Shown: positions 8,764-17,648, counted from the stretch's first letter. The stretch: DNA of 64,000 nucleotides from JAILZP01 sp037444185 (GCA_037444185.1 JBBIMW010000006.1:1-64000); one strand, 5' to 3'. A program made the numbers and translations. The notes: generated by a model from the letters alone, not told the origin.

Positions 8764-10364
8764 TTCATTCTCTCCAAACCGAATATAGTGAAATATATCC
8801 CTAAGGACAGCTGGGCCTCACGCAATTGTTGGCCCCATAATACCGGAGTGATTCCTTTCCAACGATTTCGCAAAAAATCGGTCAGAAATAATCGGTCACC
8901 AACGACAAATCGAGGATACTTGCTTAAAGCCCCCAGTGTACGGTAGCAGCAAAAGGTTCCCTGGCAGGTTCCCATGCCCATTCTGGTCTTCCGGCGGACA
9001 TCTCCAAGGGTGAAGCAGTCTCCATCCCGGGCCACATGCTCGATTTCTCCCAAGCTTACCAGTTCGCATTCGCAAAATATCCGGCGCTTTTGCGGATCAT
9101 GCCCGGCTTGCCGCACCACCTCGGCAAAATCGTCACCAAGTCTCTTCGCTGCCCTTTGCGCCACGGACAGGCCGAGGACCTTTATGCCCCGCTTTAGCGC
9201 ACCCTTCGGCACAGGGTTGGTCAGGGGTTCCCGCGCCGTCCGGCATGGTGCATTGACCCCCAGCCGCCGGGCCACCAAATCCACTGTCCTTTCCGCCATT
9301 AGACGAAAAGTACTGAACTTCCCGCCCACAATGCTGATAAGTCCGTCCAGTCCATCCAGTTGCCGGTGGTCCAACAGGGCAAAGTTTCTGCTAACCAACC
9401 TCCCGCTGACTGCTGTTGTTTGCTGGTACAGGGGCCGTACTCCGGCAAAAGCCCTGATTAGTCGGCATTTTTCCAACTCCGGAACCATTTGCCTACCGAT
9501 TTCAATCAGATCCAAAACTTCCCGGCATTCGGGCCGGGTATCGCCGGGATCATCAACCGCAATGGAAGTTGTGCCCAAAATAGTGATGGCGCCGTGGGGC
9601 ACGAATATGTCTCCGTCCCCCGGCGGCCGCAGGCGGTTTAGAACTTGATTGGTCAACCGGTGATTAAAAGCGATCAAAGTGCCTTTGTCCTTGATCACAT
9701 TCACTTCCAGCCCGACCAGGGCCGCCACCTCGCCGATCCAGGGTCCTGAAGCATTAACTGCCATTTGGCACCCAATCAGACTTTTTTCCCCGGTAAGCAT
9801 ATTGGTCAATTCCACTCCGGTGACACTGCCTCCACTTTGATGAATGGCGGTAACCCTGGAATAAGTCATGACTCTCCCACCGCGCCGACGGGCGGCATTA
9901 ACATTGGCCCGGATTAGCCGGAAACCGTCCACTGTACGGTCCATAACCTTAAAAGCCCTGATTATGCGCTTGTTCAGCGCAGGACTACATTTTAACAGAT
10001 TTCGCACATCGGCTTCTTCGATCTCGATACCAACCTCCGTACAGGCTGCTATCCACTTGTCCGCATAACCCGGGTCATCACCGGGCAACTGTATGAAAAA
10101 CCCGCCGGTATTTTCCACACAATTTGGAGCTATCCGGCGTAGTATCATATTCTCCTCCAGGCATTCCCGGGCAGCTTCCGGGTCTTTGACGGCATAGCGG
10201 GCGCCGCTGTGCAACAGTCCGTGGAAACGGGAACTGGTGCCGTGAGCCAAATCACACTGTTCCACCAATATGCCTTTTATCCCCCTGAGGGACAGATCGC
10301 GGAGGATTCCTGTACCGGTGGCGCCGCCGCCGATTACCACCACCTGAGTGTCAAAAATTGCCAT
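8760..10364 (-). CDS. glpA: Anaerobic glycerol-3-phosphate dehydrogenase subunit A
   Basis: The catalytic FAD subunit is 534 residues from the ATG at 10364, which follows CGGAGGTCGGGAA. A 50-residue upstream extension of the frame is not needed. The N-terminus has the FAD motif VVVIGGGATGTGILRDLSLRG, and the middle has the DAO-type glycerol-3-phosphate dehydrogenase fold. The C-terminus has a BFD-like 2Fe-2S domain (CECELVSLGE ... GTCQGTFCCYR). That domain is typical of GlpA and absent from the aerobic GlpD. It oxidises glycerol-3-phosphate made by GlpK. The gene is separated from glpK by 131 bases that contain an inverted repeat. Confidence 0.94.
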   Translation of the reverse strand: MAIFDTQVVVIGGGATGTGILRDLSLRGIKGILVEQCDLAHGTSSRFHGLLHSGARYAVKDPEAARECLEENMILRRIAPNCVENTGGFFIQLPGDDPGYADKWIAACTEVGIEIEEADVRNLLKCSPALNKRIIRAFKVMDRTVDGFRLIRANVNAARRRGGRVMTYSRVTAIHQSGGSVTGVELTNMLTGEKSLIGCQMAVNASGPWIGEVAALVGLEVNVIKDKGTLIAFNHRLTNQVLNRLRPPGDGDIFVPHGAITILGTTSIAVDDPGDTRPECREVLDLIEIGRQMVPELEKCRLIRAFAGVRPLYQQTTAVSGRLVSRNFALLDHRQLDGLDGLISIVGGKFSTFRLMAERTVDLVARRLGVNAPCRTAREPLTNPVPKGALKRGIKVLGLSVAQRAAKRLGDDFAEVVRQAGHDPQKRRIFCECELVSLGEIEHVARDGDCFTLGDVRRKTRMGMGTCQGTFCCYRTLGALSKYPRFVVGDRLFLTDFLRNRWKGITPVLWGQQLREAQLSLGIYFTIFGLERMK

Positions 10365-10418
10365 TTCCCGACCTCCGATGCAATCATTTTCCACCGGCTG
10401 CGCACCGGGAGCGAGAGA

Positions 10419-10457
10419 GCCACACAATAACAGGATCTTCTCCCGATATTGTGTGGC
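10419..10457 (-). other. Inverted repeat between glpK and glpA
   Basis: Perfect 10-bp arms GCCACACAAT / ATTGTGTGGC are separated by 19 bases, and a bulged GAGA/TTCTC pairing extends the stem. There is no T run on either side, so this is more likely an mRNA processing or stability hairpin than a strong terminator. Confidence 0.6.
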
Positions 10458-10495
10458 TTCTCCAAGTCTCAAGCCCATTATCAAAATTAATCGGC

Positions 10496-11998
10496 CTATT
10501 CGTCGGCGGCCCAATCCATGGCCCGCTTAACCGCCCGCTTCCAACCGCCGTATAATCTGTCCCTTTTTCCCCCATCCATCATACTTTCAAATCTGCGGTC
10601 CAGCTGCCAGGTATAGGCCAGTTCATCCTTGCTGTTCCAGAAGCCTACTGCGAGTCCCGCCAGATAAGCCGCCCCCAGGGCCGTGGTTTCAATGATCCTG
10701 GGCCTTTCAACCGGCACGCCGAGGACATCGGCCTGGAATTGCATCAACAGGTTATTGGCAACAGCTCCTCCATCCACTTTCAAGGCCTGCAACTTGATAC
10801 CAGAATCGGCCTCCATAGCCCCGAGAACATCCTTGGTCTGATACGCCAGGGAATCCAATGCCGCCCTTATAATATGTTCCTTTGTGGTACCCCTGGTGAG
10901 TCCAACTATGGCCCCCCTTGCCCGCATGTCCCAGTATGGGGCACCCAGTCCCACAAAGGCGGGAACAAAATATACGCCATCGGCGCCTTCAACTTTACCG
11001 GCAAAATACTCGGAGTCCGGGGTCGTATCCAATACCTTGAGGCCATCCCTCAACCACTGAACGGCGGCGCCGGCTATGAAAATACTGCCCTCCAGGGCAT
11101 ATTCCACCTTTTCATCCATACCCCAGGCAATGGTAGTCAGCAGCCCATTCTTGGATTCATACAACCTGTCGCCGGTGTTCATCAACATAAAGCAGCCGGT
11201 GCCGTAAGTGTTTTTTGCCATCCCGGGCCGGTAGCACCCCTGACCAAACAACGCAGCCTGCTGGTCGCCCGCTGCCCCGGAGATTGGAACCTCATAGCCC
11301 AGAAAGTTTTCGGGGGAGGTGGTCCCGTATACCTCGCTGGAGGAACGAACCAGCGGAAGCATGTTTGCCGGAACGCCCAAAACATCAAGAATCTCCCCAT
11401 CCCAGCACAATTCCCGTATATTGTACATGAGCGTGCGGGAGGCATTGGAGTAGTCCGTAACATGCACTTTTCCACCCGTCAGCTTCCAAATCAGCCATGT
11501 GTCCATGTTGCCAAAAAGCAACTGCCCGCCCTCCGCCTTTTCACGCACTCCAGGCACATTGTCCATTATCCACTTGACCTTTGTGCCGGAGAAGTATGCA
11601 TCCACCACCAAGCCGGTTTTTGTACGGAAAACTTCCTCAAGTCCCCTTGACTTCAATTCATCACAAATACCGGCAGTGCGGCGGCACTGCCACACAATGG
11701 CATTATACACCGGCTTTCCCGTATCCTTATCCCAAATCACAGTGGTCTCCCTCTGGTTTGTTATCCCTATGGCGGCTATTTCATCAGGATTAATGCCGGT
11801 TTTTGCCACCACCTCCGCTATCACGCCATACTGGGTACTCCAAATCTCCTCCGCGTCATGCTCAACCCAACCGGCCCTGGGATATATCTGAGTGAATTCC
11901 TTTTGCGCCACCCCCACGATATTGCCACCCTTATCGAAAAGTATCGCTCTGCAGCTTGTGGTGCCTTGATCCAGCGCCAAGACAAATTTCTTTGCCAT
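10496..11998 (-). CDS. glpK: Glycerol kinase
   Basis: GlpK phosphorylates glycerol to sn-glycerol-3-phosphate with ATP, trapping the glycerol brought in by GlpF. The 500-residue protein begins MAKKFVLALDQGTTSCRAILF, the ATP-binding phosphate-1 motif of the FGGY family. It has the glycerol contact segment NQRETTVIWDKDTGKP and the C-terminal ATPase segment KVDGGAVANNLLMQFQADVLG. The ATG at 11998 is preferred over an in-frame GTG at 12010 because GAGGTG sits 9 bases upstream of it. The gene lies 41 bases after glpF in the same operon. Confidence 0.96.
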   Translation of the reverse strand: MAKKFVLALDQGTTSCRAILFDKGGNIVGVAQKEFTQIYPRAGWVEHDAEEIWSTQYGVIAEVVAKTGINPDEIAAIGITNQRETTVIWDKDTGKPVYNAIVWQCRRTAGICDELKSRGLEEVFRTKTGLVVDAYFSGTKVKWIMDNVPGVREKAEGGQLLFGNMDTWLIWKLTGGKVHVTDYSNASRTLMYNIRELCWDGEILDVLGVPANMLPLVRSSSEVYGTTSPENFLGYEVPISGAAGDQQAALFGQGCYRPGMAKNTYGTGCFMLMNTGDRLYESKNGLLTTIAWGMDEKVEYALEGSIFIAGAAVQWLRDGLKVLDTTPDSEYFAGKVEGADGVYFVPAFVGLGAPYWDMRARGAIVGLTRGTTKEHIIRAALDSLAYQTKDVLGAMEADSGIKLQALKVDGGAVANNLLMQFQADVLGVPVERPRIIETTALGAAYLAGLAVGFWNSKDELAYTWQLDRRFESMMDGGKRDRLYGGWKRAVKRAMDWAADE

Positions 11999-12039
11999 AA
12001 AAACATTCACCTCGTGATTTTATTATAATTTCCGTTCAT

Positions 12040-12750
12040 TCAAGCCAGAAAAAACATTCTATAGAAAAACGCCCCTAAAACACCGCCGATAACAGGACCG
12101 ATCACCGGAATCCAGGCATACCCCCAGTCCGAATCGCCCTTTCCAGCTATTGGAAGCACAAAGTGGGCAATCCTGGGACCCAGGTCACGGGCTGGATTAA
12201 TGGCATAGCCGGTTGTGCCGCCAAGTGACAGACCGATGCTGACAACCAGCAACCCCACCAGTAAAGGGGCAAATCCGGCGGCAAGCTTATTGGCCGTAAT
12301 CGCCAGTACACCCAGCACCAGCATGAATGTGCCTATTATCTCGCTGATTAAATTCGCGCCTGTATTCCGGATGGCAGGTCCTGTGCAAAAAACAGCCAGT
12401 TTTAGTCCTTTGTCTTCAGTTTGGGCCCAGTGCGGCAGATAATGCAGCCATACAATCACCGCCCCTAAAAAAGCGCCTATAAATTGGCCGGCAATGTACA
12501 AAGGCACATCATTCCAGGGAAACTTGCCAATTGACGCAAGCCCTAAAGTCACCGCCGGGTTTAAATGGGCTCCGCTTATACTGCCCACTGCGTATACGGC
12601 AACTGCAACAGCCAACCCCCACGCTGCAGTGATAACAATCCAGCCTCCATTTTGTGATTTGGATCTGTTTAAAAGAACGCCCGCCACAACACCATCGCCC
12701 AAAATTATCAAGAGCATGGTCCCTATTATTTCACCAACGAAAGGCAACAT
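12040..12750 (-). CDS. glpF: Glycerol uptake facilitator (aquaglyceroporin)
   Basis: This 236-residue MIP-family channel has six hydrophobic segments and both half-helix signatures: HLNPAVTLG near residue 60 and the second NPA as INPARDLGPR near residue 178. The Asp after the second NPA is typical of glycerol-conducting members. It allows passive glycerol entry. The ATG at 12750 follows GGGGGGAAGAA, so the slightly longer TTG frame from 12765 is not used. It is the first gene of the glpFKABC operon and is preceded by a structured leader shared with glpP. Confidence 0.95.
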   Translation of the reverse strand: MLPFVGEIIGTMLLIILGDGVVAGVLLNRSKSQNGGWIVITAAWGLAVAVAVYAVGSISGAHLNPAVTLGLASIGKFPWNDVPLYIAGQFIGAFLGAVIVWLHYLPHWAQTEDKGLKLAVFCTGPAIRNTGANLISEIIGTFMLVLGVLAITANKLAAGFAPLLVGLLVVSIGLSLGGTTGYAINPARDLGPRIAHFVLPIAGKGDSDWGYAWIPVIGPVIGGVLGAFFYRMFFLA

Positions 12751-12845
12751 TTCTTCCCCCCTCAAAACTATTGATAAAAATGCGGTTCACTTCAATAAGT
12801 CAGACGGTCAGCCGTTTTATTTCCCCTTCATTAAAACCCCCTTTT

Positions 12846-12926
12846 CAATAAAATAACGGCCTACATGTGCATCCCGGCAGAAATGTGCATGCTGGCCGTC
12901 TCCCTTACTCCTGGCCCGGCAGGAAT
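12846..12926 (-). promoter_or_regulatory. glpF leader: conserved antiterminator box and terminator hairpin
   Basis: Read on the minus strand, 12926-12894 matches a segment in front of glpP: a CC..GCC-GGCCAGGAG core, then AAGGGAGACGGCCAG. It runs directly into a hairpin at 12899-12856 with outer arms ACGGCC / GGCCGT and an inner GCATG / CATGT pairing. A TATTTTATT tail follows. This arrangement fits control by GlpP, which in Bacillus antiterminates glp leaders when glycerol-3-phosphate is present. The GlpP-binding role is inferred. Confidence 0.65.
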
Positions 12927-13082
12927 AACGACAAAAACCCCATATGAAGCAACTAACAAAAAATTGCCCGTCAGGGGTTTATCTCCGTACTCCAAACCCT
13001 TTATCAAGTTTGATATGAAATATATACTTAAGGTAATTATAACCCAAATAATATTTATTTCAATACTTTTTTTGAAAAATTT

Positions 13083-13649
13083 TTAATATTCCATTTTCCA
13101 GAGATGCCTTCGGCTAGTTGTGACGGCATCTATTCCCTTGCCAAGCGCCTCTCTGACATCAGCCTCGGATTTGAGCAATCCTCCTGCCAGCACAGGTAAT
13201 GCAAGCGCTTTCTTCAAATCTTCAACAACATATTTGGGAACGGTGGCAGGCAATATTTCCACAGCATCGGGCCTGACGTTCACCGCCACCTTTATGCCAG
13301 TTTTCAGAGATTCCGAATCCACCATGAATAATCGCTGAATCACCATAACACCTTCGTCCAGAGCGGATCTGACAAGACTTGACTTCGTTGTGATAATGCA
13401 GGACACCCCCATCCTTTTAAGCAGGCAGACACCTGCCCGGTCCTTGCCGATGCCCTCTATGAGATCAATGTGCACCAGTAACCTCTTGTCAGCTTCCCGG
13501 GTTTTTTTCAACATTGTGGGCAGCAGGTTGATATCTCCTCCCAAAAGAAAAATGCCGTTTACATTGGGATGGCGCACCGCTTCTTCCAAATCCTCCACCC
13601 GGCGAATTGCCGCTCCGATTTTTTTGTTGAACATTATTTTACTGATCAT
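13083..13649 (-). CDS. glpP: Glycerol-3-phosphate-responsive antiterminator
   Basis: This 188-residue protein matches the GlpP family: a TIM-barrel-like fold with GIFLLGGDINLLPTML near residue 32, LLVHIDLIEGIGKDRAG near residue 57, and a phosphate-binding-like VLAGGLLKSEADVREAL near the C-terminus. In Bacillus, GlpP binds glycerol-3-phosphate and lets RNA polymerase pass terminators in glp leaders. Here it lies upstream of glpF in the same direction with a 332-base gap, and both genes carry the same leader element. That suggests it controls its own gene as well as glpFKABC. The ribosome site at 13649 (GCGGG) is weak, and an internal ATG at 13634 has none, so the start is moderately certain. 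Confidence 0.9.
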   Translation of the reverse strand: MISKIMFNKKIGAAIRRVEDLEEAVRHPNVNGIFLLGGDINLLPTMLKKTREADKRLLVHIDLIEGIGKDRAGVCLLKRMGVSCIITTKSSLVRSALDEGVMVIQRLFMVDSESLKTGIKVAVNVRPDAVEILPATVPKYVVEDLKKALALPVLAGGLLKSEADVREALGKGIDAVTTSRRHLWKMEY

Positions 13650-13682
13650 CCCGCGCTACACCCCCCGTGCCCTTTTATTGAT

Positions 13683-13769
13683 AAAAAAAAGACACAGCAT
13701 GAACACTCTCTTGCAAGAATGTCCATTCTGGCCGTCTCCCTTGCTCCTGGCCGGGCAAGGAGTGCGAGA
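13683..13769 (-). promoter_or_regulatory. glpP leader: conserved antiterminator box and terminator
   Basis: On the minus strand the box GCCCGGCCAGGAGCAAGGGAG precedes a long hairpin (13737-13690). Its arms AGAC..CAG.AATGGACATTCTT and its partner ending ATGCTGTGTCT are followed by eight U (13690-13683). CCTTGC / GCAAGG inside the box could form a competing stem. It closely resembles the glpF leader, so self-regulation by GlpP is inferred. Confidence 0.72.
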
Positions 13770-13885
13770 ACCTGCCCAACATAGCAATTCCAAATAAATT
13801 GCCCACCGTTGGCCATTCCCCCGCACTCCCGCCCAATATCAATTTTTTAAATCCCTTCGCTTAAACACCCTTTATATTTATTATT

Positions 13886-14113
13886 CTATCTGCCCCTTAT
13901 CTTTCCTGCCGCAATTTTAGAATTCTTAACAACGCCCCCCGCAATCTCACGCACAACATCGCAGCATTCATCCCCGGCATAAAACCATTCAATAATCGCC
14001 TTATAATATCCTTTTCCGGTTATATTATATCTCCACTTTCGCTTTTTACATGTCTGCCGCCGGCGTTTTCGGCAGACGGAAAAAAAACCGGCATGGTGGA
14101 GCCCATCACACAT
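13886..14113 (-). CDS. Possible small protein of unknown function (weak)
   Basis: The frame gives 75 residues, rich in Lys/Arg and Cys at the N-terminus and then amphipathic (YNITGKGYYKAIIEWFYAGDECC). The nominal ATG lies inside a terminator hairpin and has no ribosome site, so if this is a gene the start is further in. No family is recognised. It is the only candidate gene in the 13.65-14.40 kb gap, which otherwise holds the glpP leader and two terminator-like hairpins. Confidence 0.25.
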   Translation of the reverse strand: MCDGLHHAGFFSVCRKRRRQTCKKRKWRYNITGKGYYKAIIEWFYAGDECCDVVREIAGGVVKNSKIAAGKIRGR

Positions 14114-14118
14114 GCCGG
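14080..14118 (-). terminator. Rho-independent terminator (minus strand)
   Basis: CCGGCATG / CATGCCGG arms surround a 15-base loop, and eight U follow in the minus-strand direction. It lies 286 bases beyond the metallophosphoesterase stop and second in line after the hairpin at 14208-14258, so the transcript it ends is unclear. Confidence 0.8.
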
Positions 14119-14207
14119 CTTTAGAAAGAGGGTACGCCCCCGCCTCTTCCGGTCGAAAAATCGTCAGGGGCGGGTTCAGGAGGTTAGTAGCCTTTGTCGG
14201 TAAGATT

Positions 14208-14258
14208 AAAAAAGACCATGAGGTTGACGGCTCACCGCCGCAGGACCTTCATGGTCTT
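14208..14258 (-). terminator. Rho-independent terminator after the phosphoesterase gene
   Basis: On the minus strand the arms AAGACCATGA and TCATGGTCTT, with further GG/CC pairing, enclose a GC-rich loop. A TTTTTTAAT tail follows. It lies about 146 bases after the stop at 14404. Confidence 0.82.
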
Positions 14259-14403
14259 GATTGTTAAAATAAATACCACGGAATATATTGTCTCAGTGTC
14301 ACTCTGCCGTTTTCGAAATGGCTCCCGGCCATTCATTAATTATTATTGTATCAGCAATCCGTGGGCATGTAAAGTTATTTTTGCATAAAAGTCCGGGATA
14401 AAA

Positions 14404-15126
14404 TCACCCGCGCCCGGTTCTGATGATCTGGGCAAATTCGCCGGGCAGACCTGAATTTTCAATCTCCCGGGCGGTTTCTTCGTATTTGTACGGCACTTCT
14501 ATAATCTCAGCCAGCAGCCCCTCGTCTCCGGCGATTTCAATAATTACATAACTGACATCGGGGTTGCCGTGTTTGGGTTTCCCGGCGCTGCCGGCGTTGA
14601 CGACGCAACCCTTCCCCACCCTTTTGACATATGGGAGGTGAGTGTGCCCGCACACCAGGACATCGGTGTCCTTTTCAGCCATCAGTTCATTTAAATACTC
14701 CTCCGCCGTGTTCTCATACAAGTACTCGTTCAGTGCCCTGGGGCTGCCGTGCACAAAAAGTATTCCAAGGCCGGAAACGGAAAGTCTGATTTCACCGGGC
14801 AATTCCCCAAGCCACCGCTTGCTTGTTTCGGAGGTGTTTTCCTTTGTCCAGGCGATGGATCTTTCACCCAGCAAAGAGGCCTTTTCGTCCTTGTAATCGC
14901 AACCGCAAACAAATCTCAGGTTGCCTATGGCGTCGTCATAATTGCCCATCACTGTTGGTATCCTGTTTCTCTTAATCAGTTCTATCACTTCGTCCGGCCG
15001 GGGCCCGTACCCCACCAGGTCCCCCGTGCAATACACCTTTGATATTCCCCTGTTTTCAATGTCTTTTAAAACCGCCTCCAAAGAATGCAAGTTGCTGTGT
15101 ATGTCGGAGATCACAGCCATTTTCAC
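14404..15126 (-). CDS. Calcineurin-like metallophosphoesterase (YfcE/MJ0936-like)
   Basis: This 240-residue protein has the metal-binding signatures of small bacterial phosphodiesterases in order: ISDIHSNLHSLEAVL, CTGDLVGYGPRPDE, MGNYDDAI, VHGSPR and CGHTHLPYVK. These provide Asp, His and Asn ligands for two divalent metals. The physiological substrate is unknown. The GTG at 15126 is chosen because GGAGGGGG lies 6 bases upstream and the start overlaps the ACR3 stop as GTGA, indicating translational coupling to the arsenite pump gene. The coupling hints at a shared stress role but is not proof. Confidence 0.87.
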   Translation of the reverse strand: MKMAVISDIHSNLHSLEAVLKDIENRGISKVYCTGDLVGYGPRPDEVIELIKRNRIPTVMGNYDDAIGNLRFVCGCDYKDEKASLLGERSIAWTKENTSETSKRWLGELPGEIRLSVSGLGILFVHGSPRALNEYLYENTAEEYLNELMAEKDTDVLVCGHTHLPYVKRVGKGCVVNAGSAGKPKHGNPDVSYVIIEIAGDEGLLAEIIEVPYKYEETAREIENSGLPGEFAQIIRTGRG

Positions 15127-16200
15127 GGATGACCCCCTCCTTTCGGACAATATTCCCGGCTGAAGTACTTCCGCTTGAAATACAGTGCCACGTTCACCAG
15201 GCCGATCAGCACCGGCACCTCCACCAAAGGTCCGACAACCGTGGCGAAGGCCTGGGCCGAATGAATCCCGAAGACCGCCACGGCCACGGCGATGGCCAGC
15301 TCAAAATCATTGCTGGCGGCAGTGAAGGCAATGGTGGTCGTTCTCCCGTAATCGGCCCCGATCCACTTGCCTATGTAAAAAGTGGTAATCCACATGAAAA
15401 CAAAATATATGGTCAGGGGAATGGCCACCCTGATTACGTCCAGGGGCAGAGTTACAATCACTTCCCCCTTCAGGGAGAACATCACCAGTATGGTGAACAG
15501 CAGGGCGACAAGTGTGATCTTGCCGATCCTGGGAATGAAAACACTCTCATACCAGTGGCGCCCCCTGGATCTGACCAGCGCCGCCCGGGTGATGTAACCG
15601 GCAATAAAGGGAATTCCCAGGAAGATAAATACGGTCTTGGCTATTTCAGCCATCGACACATTGATTAACACGCTTTCAAGGCCAATCCAGGCCGGGATGA
15701 CGGCAAGAAACAAGTAGGCGTATATGGAATAGGTGAGCACCTGGAATATGGCGTTGAAGGCCACCAGTCCGGCTACATACTCCGGATTTCCGCCGGCCAG
15801 GTCGTTCCACACCAGCACCATGGCGATGCAGCGGGCCAGTCCCACCAAAATGACTCCGGCCATTAAATCCGGCTTGTCGCGCAAAAGCCAGACCGCCAGC
15901 ACGAACATGACCATGGGACCAACGATCCAGTTTTGGACAAGGGACAGGGTTAAGAGCTTCCTGTCCCTGAAAACTGTGGGCAGTTCCTCATAGCGCACCT
16001 TGGCCAGGGGGGGGATACATCATCAATATAAGACCGACGGCAATGGGTATATTTGTGGCGCCCACCTGAAACTTGCCCCAAAAGCCGGCAATCTGCGGGT
16101 ATATGTAGCCTGCTCCCACCCCCACGGCCATGGCCAGAAAAATCCACAAAGTCAAATACCGGTCAAGAAAAGAAAGTCTCCCTGCAACCGTCCTGGTCAT
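15123..16200 (-). pseudogene. ACR3-type arsenite efflux permease, frameshifted
   Basis: Two overlapping frames together encode a complete ACR3 (BASS superfamily) membrane pump. The N-terminal part from ATG 16200 gives the first two membrane segments and breaks after ILMMYPP. The C-terminal frame resumes at KVRYEELPTVFRDRK and carries the conserved transport Cys in GLARCIAMVLVWNDLA and the acidic residue in VVGPLVEVPVLIG. The break sits at a run of eight G (16007-16014). Removing one base restores one continuous protein of about 358 residues. Sequencing error, slippage-based phase variation and a real pseudogene all fit. ACR3 exports arsenite from the cytoplasm; no arsR or arsC is adjacent. 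Confidence 0.85.
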
Positions 16201-16264
16201 GAAACACAACCCCCCATCTTGAGAATCCCTTGAAAATGACAATCTTCATTAACTATTAATTATA

Positions 16265-16278
16265 TAATAATATTATTA
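16265..16278. promoter_or_regulatory. AT-rich palindrome upstream of the ACR3 gene
   Basis: TAATAATATTATTA is a perfect 14-bp palindrome 65 bases upstream of the ACR3 start. On the minus strand, TTGATG with a 17-base spacer and TATTAT could form a promoter overlapping it. An ArsR-like operator is possible but the sequence is low-complexity AT. Confidence 0.35.
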
Positions 16279-16454
16279 TCATTAAACATCAACAAAAAAT
16301 TCCTTTCTGGTCATCTCCAATCCAAGCGCCTGTCGCGCCGAGGGGAATGAGATACCTGTAAATTTATTGACAAAAAAGAGGAACACCGTTAATTCTGGGT
16401 AATCTGTAATGTAACTGAACAACGTTATCTAAAATATTAAACGGGGGGATGAAA

Positions 16455-17558
16455 ATGAGCAAAATGTTTGAGCGCACAGAAATTAACGGCATGGCGCTAT
16501 CCAATCGCTTTGTCCGGTCGGCGACTTGGGAGGGAATGGCAACCGACGAGGGCGCCGTCACCCCAAGACTCATATCAACTATGACGGAACTGGCCAAAGG
16601 TGGCGTGGGCTTGATAATAAGCGGCCACGCATACATACGCCCCGAGGGGCAGGCGGGACCCTGGCAACTTGGCATCTATAAGGATGATCTTATTTCCGGG
16701 CTTCAGGAAATGACAGCGGCTGTTCATGACCGTGGATGCAAAATCGTAGCGCAACTTTCCCATGCCGGAATATTTGCGTCCGAAAAACTTACCGGCCTGA
16801 CGCCCCTGGTTGTTTCCAGCAGTGAAGAAAACAAAACTCCCCGTCGTGAATTAACGGTTCAGGATATGCGGGAATTGGTCACCGCCTTTGCCGACGGGGC
16901 GCGGAGGGCAAAAACCGCCGGTTTCGACGGGGTTCAAATTCACTCCGCCCACGGGTATCTGCTCAGCCAGTTCCTCTCCCCGGTCTTTAACCGGCGCCGG
17001 GATGAATATGGCGGAGATATCCAAAATCGATCCAGAATCCATATTGAGGTGTACAGGGCCGTCCGGGAAGCCGTAGGTCAAGACTATCCGGTATTAATCA
17101 AACTGAACTGTGGTGATTTTGTGGAGAAAGGGCTGAGATTGGAAGACTCCCTTCAGGCCGGACGTATTCTGGCCGATGCGGGACTTGACGCAATTGAGCT
17201 GAGCGGTGGCCTGCTAACAGGCGGCAAAATGTCTCCAAGCCGTTTTGGGATAAAGACCAAGGAAGAGGAAGCCTATTTCAGGGAAGAGGCCCGTCAGTTT
17301 AAATCCGCCGTCGGCATTCCCTTAATACTGGTCGGCGGCATACGATCCTTTGAGATAGCCGAAGGTTTGGTGAAAGACGGGGTTGCGGAATATATCTCCA
17401 TGAGCCGCCCCTTTATCAGGGAGCCAGACCTGATTAACCGGTGGAAATCCGGAGATCGCAGCAGAGCCCAATGCAAGTCTGACAATATTTGTTTTAAAAC
17501 CGGCATGACGGGAAACGGCATTTACTGTGAAATGAAAGGAAAAGAAATAGAGAAGTAG
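16455..17558 (+). CDS. NADH:flavin oxidoreductase / Old Yellow Enzyme family
   Basis: This FMN-binding TIM-barrel protein of about 367 residues contains LSNRFVRSATWEGMA, the active-site pair in QLSHAG, and the OYE signature DGVQIHSAHGYLLSQFLSPVFNRRRDEYGGD. Phosphate-binding residues follow in ILVGGIRSFE and YISMSRPFIREP. It lacks the C-terminal iron-sulfur and FAD domains of 2,4-dienoyl-CoA reductase, so it is a stand-alone ene-reductase-like enzyme. The natural substrate is unknown. The ATG at 16455 is preferred over ATG 16449 because the GGGGGG ribosome site directly abuts 16449. A TTGACA box at 16367 lacks a convincing -10. Confidence 0.87.
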   Translation: MSKMFERTEINGMALSNRFVRSATWEGMATDEGAVTPRLISTMTELAKGGVGLIISGHAYIRPEGQAGPWQLGIYKDDLISGLQEMTAAVHDRGCKIVAQLSHAGIFASEKLTGLTPLVVSSSEENKTPRRELTVQDMRELVTAFADGARRAKTAGFDGVQIHSAHGYLLSQFLSPVFNRRRDEYGGDIQNRSRIHIEVYRAVREAVGQDYPVLIKLNCGDFVEKGLRLEDSLQAGRILADAGLDAIELSGGLLTGGKMSPSRFGIKTKEEEAYFREEARQFKSAVGIPLILVGGIRSFEIAEGLVKDGVAEYISMSRPFIREPDLINRWKSGDRSRAQCKSDNICFKTGMTGNGIYCEMKGKEIEK

Positions 17559-17632
17559 AAATTCAAGTTTACGGAGATCCAGCAACAAAGACGCCCGGCA
17601 GTCGCCGCACAATCCCACCCCAAACCGGATAC

Positions 17633-17648
17633 CTGCCGGGCGCACCAC
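17633..17648 (+). repeat. Fragment identical to the 3' end of tRNA-Arg, inverted
   Basis: CCTGCCGGGCGCACCA is identical to the last 16 bases of the tRNA-Arg encoded on the other strand at 18062-18136. Some similarity (GGGCATTT) continues past the CCA. It is in opposite orientation to the tRNA gene. Confidence 0.6.

Noticed and set aside
14194..14388. 64-codon plus-strand frame
   Set aside because: Covers a terminator hairpin, has no ribosome site, and has unlikely composition.
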